Counted from the first letter of the stretch, positions 6,792-15,241 are shown. The stretch is DNA of 64,000 nt from Methylomarinovum tepidoasis (GCF_030294985.1 NZ_AP024718.1:1379001-1443000); one strand, 5' to 3'. Translations and numbers: made by a program. Notes: generated from the letters alone by a model not told the origin.

Positions 6792-9260
6792 ATGTCCACC
6801 ACAGCCGAAAGCCAGCCCAAAGACAAACACGTGGTGCCGACCAAGTACTGGCACAAGCTGCCGGATGGTCGGGTCCAGTGCGATCTGTGTCCCCGCTTCT
6901 GCAAACTCCACGAAGGCCAGCGGGGCCTGTGCTTCGTGCGTGCCTGCCAGAACGGCCAGATCGTTCTGACCACTTACGGCCGCGCCAGCGGCTTCTGCAT
7001 CGATCCCATCGAGAAGAAGCCGCTGTATCACTTCCTACCGGGAACGCCGGTGCTGTCCTTCGGCACGGCCGGATGCAATCTGGCGTGCAAGTTTTGTTTC
7101 CCTCCGGAGACGCTGGTGGCGACGTCCCAGGGGTTACAGCCGATCGGTCGCCTTTTCGATGCCTGTACCGAACGGGTGGATTATGGTGCGGGGAAGATCG
7201 CCTTCCCCCGCGAGCTTGAGGTCTGGACCCGGACAGGGGGGCGGTCGCGGGTGACCAAGGTGTTCGGCCGGCCTTACCGGGGTGAGATGTTGACAGTCAA
7301 AGCAATGGCAGCCCCCCCGTTGCGCCTGACGCCCAATCATCAAGTGTTTGTTGCCCACCGCGACCATCCGGATCGGCTGTTCAAAATACCCGCGGCGGAA
7401 CTGAGCGCCGACCATTATCTCGTCATACCCAAGCGGCGCTCCGGAAGCAGTGCTGATCTGGACGTCCTGAAGGTTCTGGCAGAGGTGGAACCTGGTTTCC
7501 ATGCCCCAAGAACCCGCCGTGTGGCCTTGGATTCGTTACAGGTGGCTTTTGCCGGGCAGGCGACTTCGGCCGAAATCGCGGCGGAACTGGGATATCATCC
7601 TGCCTACGTTCGTCGGTTACGGGGACAGTGGCAGCGGGGTGAACTGACCGAAATGGCGCCGCGCCCAATCCGGACAAGGGTGGAAAACGGATGGGTCCGT
7701 TTTCTGGGGGAACGGGGGCGCGGGGTGCCCGTCACGATCCCGTGGACGCCGGAATTTGCCTGGTTGCTGGGCTTTTACTGTGCGGAGGGGCATGTCGGCG
7801 TTCATCCCCAGCGGCCGAATTCCCGGTATCTGGTTTTCTCCACTGGCCATCACGAAGCGCATCTGGCGGAAAGAACAGCGCAGCTGCTGGCGAAGTACTT
7901 TGACGTCAGGCCTCGGATCCGTCGGCGGCGTACCACCCTGACGGTGGAGTGCACCAGTACTTCCGTGGCGCATCTCTTCGTCGCGCTGTGCGGACGGGGG
8001 GCCAAGGGCAAACAGGTGCCGCCACCCTTGATCCAGACCTCCGAGCCGGTGATCCGGGGATTCCTGGAAGGCTACCTCGCCGGAGACGGGTATGAGGCCG
8101 AAACCCATCTCGTCGCCACGACGGTTTCCAGTCTGCTGGCATATGGACTCTATGAGTTAGGTTTGCATTTGAATCTGTTGCCGACTTTCTTCGTGCATCA
8201 TCCAGCACCCCGGAAGCGGATCGAAGGGCGTGAGGTTGCCCAGGCCACGACCTACATCGTCAAATTCAAGCGCGATCGTTTCCACTGCGCCGACAGACGC
8301 TGCGAACGTGCTCCGTGGCGGGATGCCGGGGATCATTTTCTGGTGCCCTTGCAGCGGATCGAAAGGGAGGCTTATGACGGTTGGGTTTACAACCTGGAGG
8401 TTGATGATGCCGACCATGCCTATCTGGCGCCGTTCATCGCGGTTTCCAACTGCCAGAACTGGGACATCAGCAAGGCCCGCGAATTCGACATCCTGACGGT
8501 GGAGGCCCCGCCGAACGCCGTCGCCCGCGCCGCCCGCGAACTGGAGTGCAGGAGCGTGGCCTATACCTACAACGACCCGGTGATCTTCCACGAGTACGTC
8601 ATCGACACCGCCAAGGCATGCCGCGAGTACGGCATCAAGAACGTGGCGGTCACCGCCGGTTACGTCACCGAAGAGCCGCGGCGGGAATTCTACCAGTATA
8701 TGGATGCCGCCAACGTCGATCTCAAAGCCTTCACCGAGGATTTCTACCGCAAGATCTGCGGCGGCCATCTGCAGCCGGTGCTCGACACCCTGGAATACAT
8801 CAAGCACGAAACCGACTGCTGGCTGGAGATCACCACCTTGCTGATTCCGGGGGAAAACGATTCCACCGAGGAGATCGACAAGATGACCCGCTGGGTGGTG
8901 GAGAAGCTCGGGCCCGACGTGCCCCATCACTTCACCGCCTTCCATCCCGACTGGAAGATGATGGACCATCCGCCGACCCCGCCGGAAACCCTGCTGCGCG
9001 CCCGCAAGATCGCCATGGAGAACGGCCTGCGCTACGTCTATACCGGAAACATCCATTACCCGGAAGGGGACAGCACCTGGTGCCATCACTGCGGCCAGCT
9101 GCTCATCGGCCGTGACTGGTACGTCCTCACCGACTGGAACCTGACCCCGGATGGACGCTGCTGCCAGTGCGGTACCCCGGTGCCGGGGGTGTTCGAACCC
9201 AAACCGGGGAACTGGGGGGCGAGGCGGTATGTGGTGGATATGGCGCGGTTTGTGGGATAA
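6792..9260 (+). CDS. AmmeMemoRadiSam system radical SAM enzyme, intein-containing precursor
   Basis: An 822-residue precursor. Residues 1-101 and 554-822 are the two parts of a PflA-like radical SAM enzyme; joined they give 370 residues, the usual size of the family. The N-part has CDLCPRFC, then GCNLACKF with cluster ligands Cys95 and Cys99. The C-part restarts with CQNWDIS, whose cysteine completes CxxxCxxC. The C-terminus has a two-CxxC zinc-ribbon-like end (CHHCG and CCQCG). Residues 102-553 are an intein (separate entry). The partners A and B are encoded divergently. Activity requires protein splicing, because the insertion falls inside the Fe-S motif. The joint reaction of the trio is not established. 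Confidence 0.93.
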   Translation: MSTTAESQPKDKHVVPTKYWHKLPDGRVQCDLCPRFCKLHEGQRGLCFVRACQNGQIVLTTYGRASGFCIDPIEKKPLYHFLPGTPVLSFGTAGCNLACKFCFPPETLVATSQGLQPIGRLFDACTERVDYGAGKIAFPRELEVWTRTGGRSRVTKVFGRPYRGEMLTVKAMAAPPLRLTPNHQVFVAHRDHPDRLFKIPAAELSADHYLVIPKRRSGSSADLDVLKVLAEVEPGFHAPRTRRVALDSLQVAFAGQATSAEIAAELGYHPAYVRRLRGQWQRGELTEMAPRPIRTRVENGWVRFLGERGRGVPVTIPWTPEFAWLLGFYCAEGHVGVHPQRPNSRYLVFSTGHHEAHLAERTAQLLAKYFDVRPRIRRRRTTLTVECTSTSVAHLFVALCGRGAKGKQVPPPLIQTSEPVIRGFLEGYLAGDGYEAETHLVATTVSSLLAYGLYELGLHLNLLPTFFVHHPAPRKRIEGREVAQATTYIVKFKRDRFHCADRRCERAPWRDAGDHFLVPLQRIEREAYDGWVYNLEVDDADHAYLAPFIAVSNCQNWDISKAREFDILTVEAPPNAVARAARELECRSVAYTYNDPVIFHEYVIDTAKACREYGIKNVAVTAGYVTEEPRREFYQYMDAANVDLKAFTEDFYRKICGGHLQPVLDTLEYIKHETDCWLEITTLLIPGENDSTEEIDKMTRWVVEKLGPDVPHHFTAFHPDWKMMDHPPTPPETLLRARKIAMENGLRYVYTGNIHYPEGDSTWCHHCGQLLIGRDWYVLTDWNLTPDGRCCQCGTPVPGVFEPKPGNWGARRYVVDMARFVG
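7095..8450 (+). mobile_element. Intein with LAGLIDADG homing endonuclease, in the radical SAM enzyme
   Basis: 452 codons inserted in frame. Splicing blocks are visible: block A starts at Cys1 (CFPPETLVATSQG), block B has LRLTPNHQVFV (intein 76-86, T-x-x-H), block F is VYNLEVDDADHAYL (431-444), block G is PFIAVSN ending in Asn452, with Cys as the +1 residue. The two dodecapeptide motifs of a homing endonuclease are LLGFYCAEG (224-232) and FLEGYLAGDG (323-332). Between B and the first of these, residues about 155-178 look like a helix-turn-helix. The penultimate residue is Ser instead of the usual His. Leucine codons TTA/TTG cluster near 8155-8180, unlike the neighbours, which suggests acquisition. 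Confidence 0.93.
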
Positions 9261-9388
9261 CGCCTCCCAAATACCGCCATCCGGAAAATCCGGAATTGAC
9301 CTGGAGCGGCCGGGGCCAGATGCCGCGCTGGTTGCGGGAGCTGGTGGATGCCGGCCACGACAAGGAAGCGTTCCGCATCCGCGACTGA
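9260..9388 (+). pseudogene. H-NS-like nucleoid protein, C-terminal DNA-binding fragment
   Basis: The frame encodes PPKYRHPENPELTWSGRG followed by MPRWLRELVDAG and then a stop. This is the H-NS C-terminal DNA-binding domain, including its TWSGRGxxPxWL core. No oligomerisation domain precedes it: the fragment begins at the stop codon of the radical SAM gene, and upstream bases in this frame only shadow that gene. I read it as the remnant of a deleted H-NS family gene. An alternative is translation from an in-frame ATG at 9167 giving 73 residues, which would be unusual. Confidence 0.7.
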
Positions 9389-9394
9389 CCACGC

Positions 9395-9556
9395 TCAGTC
9401 ATCCAGCCAGCGCCGGGCCAGGCCCTCGTAGGCGTCGATACGCCGGTCACGCAGATAGGGCCAGATCCGGCGTGTCTTTTCGGTGCGGGCAAGATCCACC
9501 CGGGCCGAAACGAGGGTTTCTTCGGTTTTGGCCCGGGCCAGATATTCCCCCTGAGG
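9395..9556 (-). pseudogene. aguB: N-carbamoylputrescine amidase, C-terminal fragment cut by IS
   Basis: The last about 53 codons of a nitrilase-superfamily gene: PQGEYLARAKTEETLVSARV, then the ending TRRIWPYLRDRRIDAYEGL that is characteristic of AguB (putrescine synthesis from agmatine). Homology stops exactly at the left end of the insertion element at 9557. The missing 5' part is not found on the other side of the element, where neuA lies instead, so the gene was both interrupted and deleted or rearranged. An ATG within the element end (9581-9583) happens to be in frame. Confidence 0.72.
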
Positions 9557-11013
9557 CCACCCTATTACCCACATCTCCTGCAACTCATAGAAATCAATGT
9601 CTTATCCGTTTTTTCTGCGGGAACTTGATCTCGGCCGTCTGGATGGCAGTCACGGCCTCCACGTAGGCGCTCAGTTTGGTCATGCCCTGCCACAAGGCTT
9701 TGGGGCCGGGCGGGGGATCGTTCTTGCGTCCCAGCCAGCCGCCAAAGCCAGCTACGAGACGGACGATCGTGCCCAAATCCGGCGGCTTCGAGGGTGGTGG
9801 GGTGCGATGGTGGATGGCCCAGGCGGTCTGCCATTCTTCGACAGAAAACACCACTTCACAACACCACTCGGGATGTTCCCGCCCGAGCGTCATCAGCATC
9901 AGGATGCGCCAGGCGACGATCAGATACAGCACCAGGGCCCGTTCCAGGCGTTCCCGGGTGCGAAGTTGCAAGGCTTCGATGCGGCAGCCGCTTTTGAGAA
10001 TACGGAAGTAGACTTCGATCCACCAGCGTTTGCGGTACCATTCGATGCGCGCTCTGGCCTGTTCCAGGGTGGTGATTGGCTCATTGGTGATCAGACACCA
10101 TTCGACCGCTTCCCGTCCTTCGGGGGGCGCCTCTTCCCAGGCCAGGATGACGGTGACTTTTGGACCTGGGCCGTTTCGGGTTTTCAGTTCGAGCCGGGCG
10201 ACTCGGAGCGTCTGTGTGACCTGCCGGGCCGGGCGGTTGCCGCTGGCCGGAAGGTCGAAGGCGATCGTCCCCAGCACCGGCTGGGCTTCGACCGCGGCCC
10301 GCAGTTTGCCATCCAGGGGGTCGTTGAGCTTGCGGTCGTGTCGTACCCGGATCAGGTAATCGGCGGCAAAGCCCAGTTGTTCGGCCCGGTCGATCAGGGC
10401 CCGAAGGTCGCCTTCCCGGTCGGCGACATACACCAGCCGGGTCTCAGGCGCCAGGGCGGCCAGCTCGGCCACCCGCTCATAGCCTTCCACCCAACGCAGG
10501 CTCTCGGCCAGGTCCGGCTCCCCCTTGGGAAGACGCGCCCAGTGCCAGCAGTCGGTCACCCCCAGGGCCACCCCCGCCTCACTGATCACCAACGTCGGAT
10601 GCAGGTACAACCCCTGGCGTTTCTCATAGTTCAACCGTCCCAACCCAGCCATTGACGGCCGCCCGGAATAATCCAGCTCGGTGGTATCCTGCAGGCACAG
10701 CACCCGCGACTGCTGCCGGATCCGTTCCAGGGTGGGCACGCTGTGGGCCCGCAACACCTCCCGAAAATCCAGCCTGGGATTGTCCAGCAACCGGTAGGCT
10801 GCCTTGGTCTCCGCCCAACCGCCCCCGCAAACGCTGGGAATGCTCGCCATCGGGTCGCTTGCCATCGCTTCTATCACCTGACACAGCCGCCGGTTCAGGC
10901 GGGCATCGCCCAGCGCCAGGTAAAAAATTCTTGTTCAGCCCAGCTCATGTCAACGCTTATCCAGAAAAATCAACATCTTACTACAGGGGTGGGAGATGTG
11001 GGTAATAGGGTGG
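9557..11013 (-). mobile_element. IS4-family insertion sequence, 1457 bp
   Basis: Bounded by perfect 22-bp terminal inverted repeats: CCACCCTATTACCCACATCT plus CC at 9557-9578, and its complement at 10992-11013. It encodes one IS4-type DDE transposase on the minus strand. No convincing target duplication is seen: the left flank ends CCTGAGG and the right flank starts GGATAAC, which fits later rearrangement. It separates an aguB fragment from the neuA end, lying only 14 bases beyond the neuA stop. Confidence 0.88.
9594..10948 (-). pseudogene. IS4-family transposase, frameshifted near the N-terminus
   Basis: The main frame (9594-10877, 427 residues from its first ATG) has the Tn5-like DNA-binding block WAETKAAYRLLDNP, DDE aspartates in LQDTTELDYS and YVADREGD, and a perfect YREK signature (YRKRWWIEVYFRILK: Tyr, Arg at +3, Glu at +7, Lys at +14). 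The usual N-terminus MSWAEQEF lies in another frame starting at ATG 10948. It joins the main frame (LALGDARLNRRLCQVIEAMA) only if one base is gained, or by a -1 slip, at a run of six T (plus-strand A run 10922-10927). This is either a disabling deletion or programmed/transcriptional slippage. Confidence 0.85.
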
Positions 11014-11027
11014 GATAACGCCGGTCG

Positions 11028-11732
11028 CTATCGATAGTGCTTTTGATAAAGGAATTCGGCGAAATCCAGATCGATGGGATCGTCAATGTTGGCCGTTGGC
11101 GTCTCGATCACGACGCCTGCGCAGTTTCCTTCCACGATGCGCCTTTTGGTCACGATGGTATCCCGCCAGGCGGCATAGCACGCGCCGGTGCGGTAATAAT
11201 ACCGCGGTGCCTGCTGGCGGTTGGACAGGCTCTTGTCCAGATAAGGGCGGACACAGCCACTTTCATCCAGACGCAATATTTTTTCCGGTACGAAATGGCC
11301 GGGAACCGGCGCGATGGTGGTGGCGGCCTCGAAGTTGCCTGCCGACAGTGCCTCGACGGTTTTTTCGATATGCTCGGGACGCCGCAAAGGCGTGGTCGGT
11401 TGGAGATAGACGGCGAGATCGAACTGCCGTCTCCAGTGTGCTTCCGCCGCCAGCCAGGCATGGCGCCAGACATCGATCCCCAAAGCGGTATCGGTCGCAA
11501 GCTCGGGCGGGCGCAGAAAGGGAACCGCCAGGCCGGAACGGCGTCCTTCCTCGGCCAGGGCAGGATCGTCGGTGCTGAGAAGCGCCTGGTCAATCCAGGG
11601 GATCTGGTCGATCAGCCAACCGGTCCACCCGATCAGGGAGCGCCCGCCCACTTCGCGTAAGTTCTTGCCAGGAATGCCCTTGCTGCCGCCGCGGGCGGGG
11701 ACGACGGCGAGAACGCTATGGCCTTTCCACAT
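11028..11732 (-). CDS. neuA: CMP-sialic-acid-type cytidylyltransferase (NeuA homologue)
   Basis: Activates a nonulosonic acid (Neu5Ac, or possibly legionaminic acid) with CTP. The 234-residue protein opens with VLAVVPARGGSKGIPGKNL, the nucleotide-binding signature of this family, and has LQPTTPLR and the C-terminal NIDDPIDLDFAE. The start ATG 11732 overlaps the upstream gene by 17 bases. Together with neuB and neuC homologues in the same operon it completes a three-step path. The exact sugar cannot be fixed from sequence; pseudaminic or Kdo activation is less likely given the NeuC partner. Confidence 0.85.
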   Translation of the reverse strand: MWKGHSVLAVVPARGGSKGIPGKNLREVGGRSLIGWTGWLIDQIPWIDQALLSTDDPALAEEGRRSGLAVPFLRPPELATDTALGIDVWRHAWLAAEAHWRRQFDLAVYLQPTTPLRRPEHIEKTVEALSAGNFEAATTIAPVPGHFVPEKILRLDESGCVRPYLDKSLSNRQQAPRYYYRTGACYAAWRDTIVTKRRIVEGNCAGVVIETPTANIDDPIDLDFAEFLYQKHYR

Positions 11733-13059
11733 GACGGATGCAGTAGTAGTTGGTGTCCAACGCAACCGCCTCGATGCCGTCGAAGCGGTTCAGCAACCGG
11801 GCATAGGCGACGATACGCTGGTTGATTTCCGCGACCGGCGTCGGTGGGAACACGTCCCTGAGCGGTGTCTCGGTTTCCCCGAGCAGGCGGCGCTGGATCT
11901 GTTTGCGAACGCCCCGCCAGCGGCTGCGAAGCCGTTTCATCCGGGAGATCTGCGGAAAGGGTACCGTTTCCAGGACATCGGCAATGCGTTCGCTGGCCAG
12001 AGGGCCGTCCAGTGCTGCCACATGTTTTCCCAGGAGCGCTTCTTGTTGGGGTTTCAGGCGGTAGGTTTTCTGCTCCAAGGCCGAGGTTAGCGCCTGCCGT
12101 AGGGTGTCAGGATCTTCGGCCTGCAGGCTCAGCTGGATGGGCAGGTGGGGATCCATGGACGCTTCGCGGTAAGGGCGATAGCAGAGCACGGGTTTGCCGA
12201 GGATGGTCGCCTCCACCGCCGTGGTGCAGCTGTGGTGCAAAACCGCCTCGCTGCCCAGGATCCAGGGGGTGACCTCCCCTTCGTGCAGCACGGTGCAGTT
12301 GGGCAGATGGGCGGTGGCTTCCTGCCAGGGTCCCGGGTTTTCCGCCGGATGCGGGCGAATGATGAAATGCAGCTGTGGCAGGGACCGGGCCAGTCGGGGC
12401 AGCGCCTCCAGGTAAGCGCGGAACAGGCGAATGCGATAACGGGCCAGATCGGGATTGTAGAAAGCCGGCACGGGAAAGCGGCCGGCGGCGACGTCGTCCG
12501 GGTCCGGCAGGCGGGTTGCCGCCGCATCTCGGGTGTTGACCCAGTGGAAGTTGCTGTTGAACAGCACGTAGCGGCCGAACCGGGCCTGGTAGGCGGCGGC
12601 GCGCTGGCGGTAGATCTCCCGCAAGGGGGTGCGCAGCAGATCGAAGCGGGGGTTGCCAGTGATGTGGATCCGTGACGCGTCGCCCAGTTCCTCACGCCAG
12701 ATGGCGGCATTGGCCGGGCCCCAGGCGAACAGGGCCTGGGGGATGCGGATGGTGTCCCGGCCGATTCTGCGGGTGCGGTAGATTTCCGGGGAATAGATCA
12801 CCAGCCCCTCCTCGTCCAGTGCCGTGATGCAGTGCCCCATGTCACGCAGCCAGCGATAGCGCTTTCCCACCGATTGGGTGATCGTGCGTCCCAGATAGAC
12901 CAGGGGCGGCAGGGTGTGGGCGGTCCGTTTGGAATGTTTATGATTGCCGAGCCAGACCTGGTGTCCCCGTTCTGCGAGGAGGCAGGCGAGGAGGATGGTG
13001 GCGTCCAGTTCTCTGGCCTTGATTTCGATCGGGAGGAAAAAGGAACGATGTGCAGTCAT
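11716..13059 (-). CDS. Surface carbohydrate biosynthesis protein (glycerophosphotransferase/capsule-like)
   Basis: A 447-residue protein with GT-B-like features: an N-terminal ATILLACLLAERGH segment, and in the second half HFIIRPHPAENPG, then HHSCTTAVEATILGKPVL. These resemble CDP-glycerol glycerophosphotransferase or capsule-synthesis proteins that move sugars onto surface glycans. Sitting between neuC and neuA, it is a candidate transferase for the sugar they make. It overlaps neuA by 17 bases and the NeuC gene by 4. I see no membrane segment. The family placement is reasonable, but the transferred group is inference. Confidence 0.6.
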   Translation of the reverse strand: MTAHRSFFLPIEIKARELDATILLACLLAERGHQVWLGNHKHSKRTAHTLPPLVYLGRTITQSVGKRYRWLRDMGHCITALDEEGLVIYSPEIYRTRRIGRDTIRIPQALFAWGPANAAIWREELGDASRIHITGNPRFDLLRTPLREIYRQRAAAYQARFGRYVLFNSNFHWVNTRDAAATRLPDPDDVAAGRFPVPAFYNPDLARYRIRLFRAYLEALPRLARSLPQLHFIIRPHPAENPGPWQEATAHLPNCTVLHEGEVTPWILGSEAVLHHSCTTAVEATILGKPVLCYRPYREASMDPHLPIQLSLQAEDPDTLRQALTSALEQKTYRLKPQQEALLGKHVAALDGPLASERIADVLETVPFPQISRMKRLRSRWRGVRKQIQRRLLGETETPLRDVFPPTPVAEINQRIVAYARLLNRFDGIEAVALDTNYYCIRHVERP

Positions 13060-14201
13060 TTTTCGTAATGCAAAGGTTCGGTGGCGAGCAGGTCGGCGAT
13101 GCGCTCACCGGCACGGCCGTCACCGTACAGGTGGCTCGGCTGGGGGCGTGGTTGTCGTTTGACCGTTTCGATCGCAGCGAGGATTTGGCGGCGGTCGTGG
13201 TCGATGTCGATGACGTTGGGAGCCCGGTCGCGGTTCTGCTGGCGTTTGCCGATGTTGACGGCAGGGACGCCGAGGAAGGCACACTCGCGGATGCCGACGC
13301 TGGAGTTGCCCACGATCGCCAGGGAATGGTACACCAGCCGCAGAAAATCGTCGGGCGGCAGATTCTTGAAGAAATGGATGTTCTGCGGCCGGTAACGTTC
13401 CCGAAAGGCGCGGATGGCGTGGGAGGTAGCGTCGGAGCCGGCATCGATGTTGGGCCAGAACCAGAAGGTGGGGATGCCGCTTTGGTGGACGGCGTGCAGC
13501 GTTTCCTCCGCCTGAAAGCCGGCGGCTTCCGGTTCGGTGGTGACCGGGTGCTGGAGCACGACCAAATAGGGCTGATGCCAGTCGAAAGTGGGGCCGACGC
13601 CCTTGTAGGCGGCGAACAGATCGACCTTGATTTCCGGATCGCGAAGGATGCGGGCGGCCAGATCGATGGAAGGGCAGCCGGTGACGTGAACGGTGGCGGG
13701 TTCTTCTCCCATGGCGATCACCCGCCGGCGTGCCGGTTCGGATGCCACCAGGTGGAGGTCGGCCAGTTTGGTGATGGCGTGGCGCACCTTGTTGTCGATG
13801 TTGCCGGTGATCTCCCCGCCCTGGATGTGCACCAGCGGAATGTTCATGTAGGCGGCGGCCACGGCGGTGGACAGGGTTTCGAAGCGGTCGGCGATGGTTA
13901 CCACCGCATCCGGCGCCAGCGCCTGGAACGCCGAAGTCAGCTCGATGATGCCCAGACCGGTGGATTTCGCGGCGGTGACCAGATTGCCGCCTTCGAGCAT
14001 GGTGTGGAGCTTGTAATCGATGCTGAAACCTTCGGCCTCGATCACCCGGTCGGGAAAACCGAAACGCTCCAGGATGGCGGAAGCGGCGGTGATCACCTGA
14101 AGTTCCAGCTTTGGATGTTCCCGGATCGCTTCCATGGCGGTGCGGATGCGGGCGTAGCTGGGACGGGCGGTGATGACGACGCAAATCTTGCGGCGGTGCA
14201 T
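13056..14201 (-). CDS. neuC: Hydrolysing UDP-GlcNAc 2-epimerase (NeuC/LegG homologue)
   Basis: Would convert a UDP-N-acetylhexosamine to N-acetylmannosamine (or its 6-deoxy-diamino analogue) plus UDP, feeding NeuB. The 381-residue protein starts ICVVITARPSYARIRTAMEA, has DRFETLSTAVAAAY and HIQGGEITGNIDNKVRHA, and later the GNSSVGIRECAFLGVPAVN motif of the epimerase fold. The start ATG at 14201 shares a base with the NeuB stop (TAATG); a longer upstream extension is a shadow of NeuB. The hydrolysing type is inferred from the operon. Confidence 0.87.
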   Translation of the reverse strand: MHRRKICVVITARPSYARIRTAMEAIREHPKLELQVITAASAILERFGFPDRVIEAEGFSIDYKLHTMLEGGNLVTAAKSTGLGIIELTSAFQALAPDAVVTIADRFETLSTAVAAAYMNIPLVHIQGGEITGNIDNKVRHAITKLADLHLVASEPARRRVIAMGEEPATVHVTGCPSIDLAARILRDPEIKVDLFAAYKGVGPTFDWHQPYLVVLQHPVTTEPEAAGFQAEETLHAVHQSGIPTFWFWPNIDAGSDATSHAIRAFRERYRPQNIHFFKNLPPDDFLRLVYHSLAIVGNSSVGIRECAFLGVPAVNIGKRQQNRDRAPNVIDIDHDRRQILAAIETVKRQPRPQPSHLYGDGRAGERIADLLATEPLHYEK

Positions 14202-15241
14202 TAGTCCTCCAGATCCTCCGGCGTCAGGATGTGGTTTTCCGGTACGCTGTTGCGCAGGCGTCTGCCTATGAGGCGGTCGAAATCCCACGCCGGAATGCCG
14301 GTTCCCGGTTTCTTGGTGGTCAGGTGTCCGGCCTCGAGGCGGGTTCCGGCCGGGAGCGCCTGGCGGGTTACCACGCTCTTCATGAAGATGGGGCGCAAGG
14401 CTTCGACCGTCTCCGGCATCCGGTCCTTGTCCTGGGGGTGGGCCAGCATGGTTTCGATGAAGCGGATGCCTTCCACCAGCCGGGTCAGTTCCTCTATCGT
14501 CAGCGATGCGGGTACGTCAGGGCCGAACATGTGGCGGCTGAGGGTGACGTGGACCTCGACGACCTGGGCGCCCAGCACCGCCGCGGCCAGTCCCGGATAA
14601 ATCGTGCCGGAATGATCCGAGAGACCGGCGGCGCCATAGCGTTCCCGGAACAGGACGACGTTGTTGATGCCGATGTGCTCAGGGCCGCAGGGGTATTCGG
14701 ACGTGCATTGCAGCACCGCCAGGGGCGAGGAAAAGCCTCGCAGCCATGCCACGGTGCGGTCGATCTCCGCCAGCGGGCTCATCCCCGTGGACAGCAGCAT
14801 GGGCAGCCCGGTGCGGGCCATGCGTTCGAGCAGGGGCTTGTTGGTGATCTCTCCGGAGGCGACTTTCCAGGCGGCCACGCCGATGCGGTCCAGGAGCTCG
14901 AAAGCCGGTTCCGAAAACGGGGAGCTGAGAAACAGCAGGCCCTTTTCCTCACAGTGGCGCTTGAGCCCGGCCCATTGCTCGGGGGTGAATTCCATCCGCT
15001 TCCAATAATCGTAACGGGTTTCGTCTTGAGGGCTGAAGCGGACCCGCCAAGGCTCGCCCGGCGTGCTTTCCGCCGCGGCGATGTGGGTCTGGAATTTCAC
15101 CGCGTCGGCGCCGGTGGTGGCGATGGCGTCGATGAAGGCGTGGGCCATCCCCAGACTGCCGTCGTGGGCCTGGGCGACCTCGGCAATGACGGTACAGGCC
15201 GCCTTCTCAGAAGGCGTATGCAACCAGGTAGGTGGGATCAT
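14201..15241 (-). CDS. neuB: N-acetylneuraminate (or legionaminate) synthase, NeuB homologue
   Basis: Condenses phosphoenolpyruvate with an N-acetylmannosamine-type sugar. The 346-residue protein has the NeuB TIM-barrel (IAEVAQAHDGSLG, then ADAVKFQTH, WKVASGEITNKPLL, LLSTGMSPLAEI, GLSDHSGTIYPG) and a C-terminal antifreeze-like SAF domain (from about residue 285). The start ATG 15241 overlaps the stop of the upstream membrane-protein gene by ATGA. With NeuC and NeuA homologues downstream it defines a sialic-acid-type pathway for a surface glycan or lipopolysaccharide. Confidence 0.9.
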   Translation of the reverse strand: MIPPTWLHTPSEKAACTVIAEVAQAHDGSLGMAHAFIDAIATTGADAVKFQTHIAAAESTPGEPWRVRFSPQDETRYDYWKRMEFTPEQWAGLKRHCEEKGLLFLSSPFSEPAFELLDRIGVAAWKVASGEITNKPLLERMARTGLPMLLSTGMSPLAEIDRTVAWLRGFSSPLAVLQCTSEYPCGPEHIGINNVVLFRERYGAAGLSDHSGTIYPGLAAAVLGAQVVEVHVTLSRHMFGPDVPASLTIEELTRLVEGIRFIETMLAHPQDKDRMPETVEALRPIFMKSVVTRQALPAGTRLEAGHLTTKKPGTGIPAWDFDRLIGRRLRNSVPENHILTPEDLED

